A DNA stretch of 64,000 nt, from the NCBI RefSeq assembly GCF_900116645.1, contig NZ_FPBO01000020.1, positions 83,308-147,307 of the forward strand. Direction: 5' to 3'. The notes beneath the pieces are model-generated. The model was given only the letters and a program-made list of their open reading frames with translations, ran no database searches and was not told the origin of the DNA. Source of the stretch: Pseudoduganella namucuonensis. GTDB taxonomy: Bacteria; Pseudomonadota; Gammaproteobacteria; Burkholderiales; Burkholderiaceae_D. Positions within the stretch are counted from its first letter, which is position 1. Each line of letters begins with the position of its first letter. Below, piece by piece: positions 59,380 to 64,000 of the stretch. A program made the position numbers and the translations under genes.

Positions 59380-62202
59380 ATGGACATGTTCGCGGTCGAG
59401 GACGAGGTTGCGCGATGGGAGGTCGCGCTGCTTCCATTGCGCGGTCCCGCGCGCCTCGCCGTGCTGCCGCCGCTGGCCTGGCACCTGCGCCAGCGCGACA
59501 GCGACCGCGCCGACGGCCTGGCCGCCGAGGCCCTGTCCCTGCTCCCCCATGAACAAGCGGCCGAACGCGCCCGCATGCAGCTGGTGCGCGCCGAGGTGCA
59601 GTGGCTGCGTGGCGCGCTGGACGCCGCCGAGGCGCAAGCCGGCCAGGCCTTCGCCGCGCTGTGCGCGCAAGGCGACCACGCCGGCTGCGCGGACGCGCAC
59701 TGGCTGCAGGCCTGGATCGCCATCGACCGCGGCGACCACGCCCGGCGCGACCTGGAACTGGAGCTGGCCACGGCCGCCGCCACGCGGGCGCGCGACGAAC
59801 ACCGGCTGCGCATCCTGGAGGCGACCGTCGCGCGCTGGGACATCCTGCGCGAGCCGAACCGCGCCCCCGCCTGGACCGAGCGCCTGCGGCGCGCGGACGG
59901 CGGCGACGGCGCCCCGCCCTGCGGCGTGGCCGCCTGGACCCACGACTACCACGGCATCGCCGCCAGCCAGTCCAGCAATTTCGGCATGGCCGCCAGCCAC
60001 TACATCCGCTGCTACGAGGCGGCGCTGGAAACGGGCCAGCTGCGCGCCGCCATCATCGCCGCCACCAACATCGGCGAGGACTTCACCAACCTGAACGACC
60101 ACCAGGCCTCGCTGGAATGGATGCAGTGCGCGCTCGACCTGGCGCGCCCCACCGGCTGGCCGCGCAGCGTGGGCTCGGCGCTGATGCACACGGCCGACAC
60201 CATGCGCCGCCTGGGCCGGCGCGACGCGGCCGAGGAACTGCTGCACGAGGCGCTGGAGATCCTGGCGCCGATCTCCGGCGCGCGCAGCTACGCCATCGCG
60301 CTGCAATACCTGGGCGACCTGTCGCTGGACAAGGACGATTTCGGCGCCGCGCTGGACGCCTTCACCCGCCTCGCGGGGCGCGCCGAGGCGCTGCAGCAGG
60401 CCGACTTCCACACCGTGGCCAAGCGCGGCCAGGCGCACGCGCTGTCCGGCCTGGGCTTGGCGCGCGAGGCGCTGGAGGCGGCGCACGACGCGGTGCGCTT
60501 GGCGGCCGAACAGCGCAACGCCTACCACCAGATCACGGCGTTGCGGGTGCTGTCCATCATCCACAGCCAGCACGCGCTGCCCTGCCCGGACGGCATGACG
60601 GAGCCGAACGCCACCCTGCACTATCTGCACCAGGCGCTGGCCGTGGCCAAGACGATAGATGGCTACACCCTGCCCGGCGACCTGCTGGACGCGGTGGCGC
60701 GCGAATACGCCGCCGCCGGCAGCCACCAGCGCGCCTACGAGATGGCGCTGGCCGCCGGCGCCGCGCGCGACAAGACCCACAGCCAGGAGGCCACCAACCG
60801 CGCCGTCGCCATGCAGGTGCACCACCAGACGCAAAAGGCGCGCGCCGAGGGCCTGCACCACCGCGAACTGGCCGCCTCCGAGGCGCGGCGGGCCGAGGTG
60901 CTGGCGCAGACCAGCGCCACCCTGGAGCGGCTGTCCGCCATCGGCCGGGAAATCACCACCCACCTGGACGCGGCCGGCGTGTTCGCCGCGCTGAACCGCC
61001 ACGTGCAGGCGCTGCTGCCGGCCGACACCTTCGCCATCTACCTGTGCGCCGCCGACGGCGCGGCGCTGACGCGCGCCTTCGGCGTGGAGGGCGGCCGGCC
61101 GCTGCCGTCCAACACCATCCCGCTGACGCATCCGCGTTCCTATTCGGTGCGCAGCCTGGCCGAACGGCGCGAGGTGTACGTGGACGACCTGTCCCGGGAC
61201 GGCTTCCCGAGCACGCCCGGCACCTGCCCCAACCTGAGCGCGCTGTACGTGCCGCTGCTGGTGGGCGAGCGCTGCCTGGGTGTGATGACGGTGCAGGCGC
61301 TGGGCACCTGCGCCTACGGCGAGCGCGAGCGGCTGATCTTCCGCACGCTGTGCGCCTACGGCGCCATCGCGCTGGACAACGCGCAGGCCTACCGCCAGCT
61401 GCAGGACGCGCAAACCCAGTTGGTGTCGCAGGAAAAGCTGGCCGCGCTCGGCTCGCTGATGGCCGGCGTGGCGCACGAGCTGAACACGCCGATCGGCAAC
61501 AGCCTGCTGATCGCCAGCACGCTGCAGCAAAAGACGGCGGAGATCGAGCGGCAGATGAACGGCGCCGGCCTGCGCCGCTCCGAGCTGGCGGCCTTCATCT
61601 CGGACGCGCAGAAGGCGTCCGAGCTGGTGATGCGCGGCCTAACCAGCGCGGCCGACCTGGTGAACAGCTTCAAGCAGGTGGCGGTCGACCGCACCACCGA
61701 GCAGCGCCGCAACTTCAACCTGCAGCAGGTGACGCACGAGGTGATCGCCACCATGATGAACCGCATCCGCAACGCCAAGCACAGCCTCAAGTACGAGGTG
61801 GCGGACGGTATCGCGATGGACAGCTATCCCGGCCCCTTCGGCCAGGTGATCGCCAACTTCATCAACAACGCGCTGCTGCACGCGTTCGAGGGCCGCGAGC
61901 ATGGGCAGATGCGGCTGGTGGCCACTTGCCCGGTCGAGGGCCGGGTGCTGATCCGCTTCAGCGACAACGGCGTCGGCATCGCCGAAGAGTATCAAAACCG
62001 CATCTTCGACCCCTTTTTCACCACCAAGCTGGGCCAGGGTGGCAGCGGCCTGGGGCTATCGATCAGCTACAACATCGTGACCTCGCTGCTGGGCGGCCAG
62101 ATCGGCGTGGCCAGCAGCGGCGAAGGCACCACGTTCTCGCTGGACCTGCCGCTGACGGCGCCGGAGCACGAGGAGACGGGGCCGGCGGCGATTTACCATT
62201 AG
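59380..62202 (+). CDS. Soluble TPR-GAF sensor histidine kinase
   Basis: A 940-residue cytoplasmic sensor kinase with no membrane helix. Residues about 1-490 are tetratricopeptide-type helical repeats. A short coiled coil (490-512) leads to a GAF domain (about 512-673). The kinase core follows: H-box LGSLMAGVAHELNTPIGNS with His699, N-box FINNALLHAF near 826, DNGVGIAEE and GGSGLGLSISYNIV. No receiver domain and no response regulator gene are adjacent. TPR-GAF kinases sense intracellular partners or ligands, inferred. The ATG at 59380 is one codon after a GTG. A 16-bp palindrome lies upstream. Confidence 0.88.
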   Translation: MDMFAVEDEVARWEVALLPLRGPARLAVLPPLAWHLRQRDSDRADGLAAEALSLLPHEQAAERARMQLVRAEVQWLRGALDAAEAQAGQAFAALCAQGDHAGCADAHWLQAWIAIDRGDHARRDLELELATAAATRARDEHRLRILEATVARWDILREPNRAPAWTERLRRADGGDGAPPCGVAAWTHDYHGIAASQSSNFGMAASHYIRCYEAALETGQLRAAIIAATNIGEDFTNLNDHQASLEWMQCALDLARPTGWPRSVGSALMHTADTMRRLGRRDAAEELLHEALEILAPISGARSYAIALQYLGDLSLDKDDFGAALDAFTRLAGRAEALQQADFHTVAKRGQAHALSGLGLAREALEAAHDAVRLAAEQRNAYHQITALRVLSIIHSQHALPCPDGMTEPNATLHYLHQALAVAKTIDGYTLPGDLLDAVAREYAAAGSHQRAYEMALAAGAARDKTHSQEATNRAVAMQVHHQTQKARAEGLHHRELAASEARRAEVLAQTSATLERLSAIGREITTHLDAAGVFAALNRHVQALLPADTFAIYLCAADGAALTRAFGVEGGRPLPSNTIPLTHPRSYSVRSLAERREVYVDDLSRDGFPSTPGTCPNLSALYVPLLVGERCLGVMTVQALGTCAYGERERLIFRTLCAYGAIALDNAQAYRQLQDAQTQLVSQEKLAALGSLMAGVAHELNTPIGNSLLIASTLQQKTAEIERQMNGAGLRRSELAAFISDAQKASELVMRGLTSAADLVNSFKQVAVDRTTEQRRNFNLQQVTHEVIATMMNRIRNAKHSLKYEVADGIAMDSYPGPFGQVIANFINNALLHAFEGREHGQMRLVATCPVEGRVLIRFSDNGVGIAEEYQNRIFDPFFTTKLGQGGSGLGLSISYNIVTSLLGGQIGVASSGEGTTFSLDLPLTAPEHEETGPAAIYH

Positions 62203-62282
62203 CCCACCGTCGCGTTGACGTCGCCGATCGGTTTGCCGCCATGGTCGTTGCCGTCGCCGACGGTGATGATTTTCAAGGGCAT
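62199..62282 (-). pseudogene. PAAR-like remnant (27 codons) of a type VI secretion spike tip protein
   Basis: A 27-residue frame on the minus strand reads MPLKIITVGDGNDHGGKPIG and then DVNATVG before a TAA. The pattern vGD-x3-HGG-x4 resembles the start of PAAR-domain proteins, which tip the type VI spike. A very good AAGGAGGCCGC lies 5 bp before the ATG. It begins 27 bp downstream of the Sel1-repeat gene and is cut off where the histidine kinase gene ends on the other strand. It is probably a truncated PAAR gene of an effector cassette. It is too short to be secure. Confidence 0.5.
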
Positions 62283-62309
62283 GCGGCCTCCTTGTCGTCG
62301 ACGCTCAAA

Positions 62310-63338
62310 TCAGTAGGTTGGCGGCCCGTCCGGCTCAGGCGTGATCACGTCGGAAACACCCCGCCACTCCGGAAGTTTCGCCGGAGGTAAAGGCAAGAAT
62401 TCATCCAACCGACTGAACTTCAGATCAGGATTTACCACTAAAGCATCCGAGATTTCCCTGTATCTCTTTTCTCGATCCAGATCGACGAACACGCCCAACT
62501 GTTTAAACTCGTCTTTCTCTTGCTCAGTTGACGTACGCCTATTTCCATCACCAAACAATAGGGAAAGCGACGAGGCACACCGATCGCATCCGAAACGGAC
62601 CCCATCCTGATACAAGGACAAGGCCTCCTTTAAGCGATTCTGCACCTCCGCTTCGATTGCCAACCTGTAAGCTGCCTCCCCATGTCCTTGCTGGTAAGCA
62701 CAATGCACCATCTCCCTCTCCTCCTCCAATCTTCCAGCTTTACCGTAAGCATCCGCCAGTGCCAATTGCGCATCCGGACTACCTAACTCTGCCGCCTTCA
62801 GGAAGTAGGCCCATGCAAAATCCTGATTGTAAACAGCATCGCCGTAACCATGGTGATGAGCCACTCCAAGATCATAAAACGCCCATGGCTGACCGGCCGC
62901 CACGCCTTGACGAACAATCTCCACGGACTTGTTTATGTCTTCCTTAAGGACATTATTGGAAGGTAATGGCCCCAATCCGGTGCGATAGAAATATGCCATA
63001 AGCGCACGCGCACCCCAGTCGCCTTTTTTCGATGCCGATTCGACGCTCGTAAGAATATGCATGGCTTCCTGCCGGGTCAGTTGCCACTCGATCTTGCTGC
63101 GCCAGAGCTTACGCGCCTCCATATATGAGTGGAATACCTCCGCATTACGAGTCCTAGGCATATGATCTTTCCATCTACCACAAATGGGAATTGAAGCTTC
63201 GGCGTCAAAATTTCTAAGTCCGTCTGGAATAGCGTGCATGGTGCGATATCCTAAATATTGAATGATCAGATAAGTGCCAATAGCGACGACAAAAAAAATG
63301 CTGAATTTTATCCACGTATTCGTGTGTTTAATTCTCAT
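62310..63338 (-). CDS. Sel1-repeat, DUF6396-like protein, probable immunity partner of the PLD effector
   Basis: A 342-residue protein with one N-terminal membrane helix (residues about 10-27, FSIFFVVAIGTYLIIQYLG), so the body is in the periplasm. Sel1-type repeats fill residues about 100-255 (WGARALMAYFYRTGLGPL, WAFYDLGVAHHHGYG, WAYFLKAAELGSPDAQLALADAYG, AAYRLAIEAEVQNRL). The C-terminus (EKRYREISDALVVNPDL, then DEFLPLPPAKLPEW) matches what I recall as DUF6396. In Pseudomonas, periplasmic Sel1-repeat proteins neutralise Tle5-type phospholipase D toxins. Here the gene starts 1 bp after the PLD-type stop, so coupling is expected. The immunity role is inference. Its base composition is less G+C-rich than its neighbours. 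Confidence 0.8.
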   Translation of the reverse strand: MRIKHTNTWIKFSIFFVVAIGTYLIIQYLGYRTMHAIPDGLRNFDAEASIPICGRWKDHMPRTRNAEVFHSYMEARKLWRSKIEWQLTRQEAMHILTSVESASKKGDWGARALMAYFYRTGLGPLPSNNVLKEDINKSVEIVRQGVAAGQPWAFYDLGVAHHHGYGDAVYNQDFAWAYFLKAAELGSPDAQLALADAYGKAGRLEEEREMVHCAYQQGHGEAAYRLAIEAEVQNRLKEALSLYQDGVRFGCDRCASSLSLLFGDGNRRTSTEQEKDEFKQLGVFVDLDREKRYREISDALVVNPDLKFSRLDEFLPLPPAKLPEWRGVSDVITPEPDGPPTY

Positions 63339-63339
63339 G

Positions 63340-64000
63340 TCAAATCACCGGTTTACCAGGCTTGCGATCGACATGGAAAGGCATCAACTGATTCACAAGG
63401 CGCGCCCCAGACTTCATGGAAGCCGCATTCTTTTCCATATCTTCCTTCCAATTTTCAAACACTTTTAGCATGTTCGAAAATTGGGCTGGGCCTGGATCAC
63501 CAGGATTTCCACTACATTGCCTAAAAAGATCGCAGCGAAGCTGATACGCCACATCCTTCGCCTCGCTCAGCACATTCAGTTCGCTATCCAGCGCCATGCT
63601 GCGCAGATTCAGGTTGGCCGACCCGATCGTAAACGCGGCGTCATCGACGATGGCGACCTTGGCGTGGATATAGATTTCCTCGTATTCATCAGGCCGCAAT
63701 CTGCGGCTCGAGGGCGGCTTGGCGCAGGTCCAAAGCGATCCCATGACCACGTTGATACCGAACTTGGCCAGCTTCTCGGGGGTAAGCGGCTCGGCTTGGA
63801 GACGCTTGCGCGCCTTCTCCACTGTTTCCGCGTGCTCGTACACCATGGTGTGGCTATGCCCCAGCGTCTTGGCCACATCGTAGGTGGCCGGGTCCATGCC
63901 AGCTATCTCGGGTGTCGATGTCAGGATGAAGACGTAGATCGGCTTGGTGTATCCGCCTTCCCGCTGCCTCTGCACGCATGCGCACAAGTGCTGCGCCCAC
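63340..64000 (-). CDS. Phospholipase D-type protein, Tle5-like T6SS effector candidate (5' part beyond window)
   Basis: Partial gene: the frame stays open to the last base, so at least 220 C-terminal residues are seen and the start is outside. It carries a full HKD catalytic motif, IHAKVAIVD, followed by FTIGSANLNLRSMALDSELNVLSEAKD, the typical second half of a phospholipase D active site with the GSAN-x-N-x-RS-x-x-x-DSE pattern of eukaryotic-like enzymes. Upstream is TKPIYVFILTSTPEIAG. With a Sel1-repeat gene 1 bp behind it and a PAAR-like remnant after that, it matches Tle5 phospholipase effectors of type VI secretion, which attack membrane lipids of rivals. Whether the N-terminal HKD and any secretion domain exist cannot be seen. 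Confidence 0.82.
   Translation of the reverse strand, partial: WAQHLCACVQRQREGGYTKPIYVFILTSTPEIAGMDPATYDVAKTLGHSHTMVYEHAETVEKARKRLQAEPLTPEKLAKFGINVVMGSLWTCAKPPSSRRLRPDEYEEIYIHAKVAIVDDAAFTIGSANLNLRSMALDSELNVLSEAKDVAYQLRCDLFRQCSGNPGDPGPAQFSNMLKVFENWKEDMEKNAASMKSGARLVNQLMPFHVDRKPGKPVI

Overview
The window reads as chromosome of a high-G+C betaproteobacterium. An Oxalobacteraceae member of the Massilia/Duganella/Telluria type is my best guess. The reasons are inference from style: very high G+C with long antisense ORFs, DUF4214/PPC exoproteins, a giant filamentous-haemagglutinin-type adhesin, a DUF1800/DUF1501 pair, and a palindromic GGGGTCTGACCCC element scattered between genes. No rRNA, plasmid, phage, CRISPR or intact transposase is visible.

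Left part (1-10.1 kb): a GlpQ-type lipoprotein phosphodiesterase, a chemoreceptor with a CheR-docking tail, tRNA-Lys(UUU), an antitoxin with no toxin beside it, a DUF3592 membrane protein, a methyltransferase, and an S41 peptidase divergent from an ArsR-type regulator across a perfect 14-bp inverted repeat. A Suv3-like RNA helicase and a YigZ protein follow.

10.2-20.0 kb is one minus-strand gene for a 3270-residue exported adhesin. It has a TPS (haemagglutinin) domain, beta-helix repeats, then an alanine-rich helical stalk. No TpsB transporter is nearby. 20.2-28.6 kb holds a YpfJ metallopeptidase, an ECF41 sigma factor, a Cache-domain protein, a DUF2970 peptide and two tandem paralogous PPC/Ig-like/DUF4214 proteins (921 and 912 aa).

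28.8-46.7 kb is mixed metabolism and transport: a LysR regulator, a GH43 arabinan/xylan hydrolase with ricin-type lectin domain, an L7/L12-like orphan protein, a sensor-only truncated chemoreceptor, a TcyP-type symporter, a histidine phosphatase next to NnrD, a small lipoprotein, an RND efflux permease with adaptor, a YuiD-type protein, a DUF475 protein, and a lysR/lysA divergent pair.

46.8-62.2 kb: a 772-aa coiled-coil protein, SrkA kinase, a YecA/SEC-C protein, the DUF1800/DUF1501 pair, an alpha/beta hydrolase, a second Cache protein, oligoribonuclease, an M48 peptidase, pterin dehydratase, RsgA GTPase, and a soluble TPR-GAF histidine kinase.

The right edge (62.2-64.0 kb) is the most interesting part. 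A phospholipase D-type protein cut by the window end is followed 1 nt later by a Sel1-repeat membrane-anchored protein, then by a 27-codon PAAR-like remnant with a strong ribosome binding site. This looks like a type VI secretion Tle5-type effector/immunity cassette. It is visibly less G+C-rich than its surroundings.
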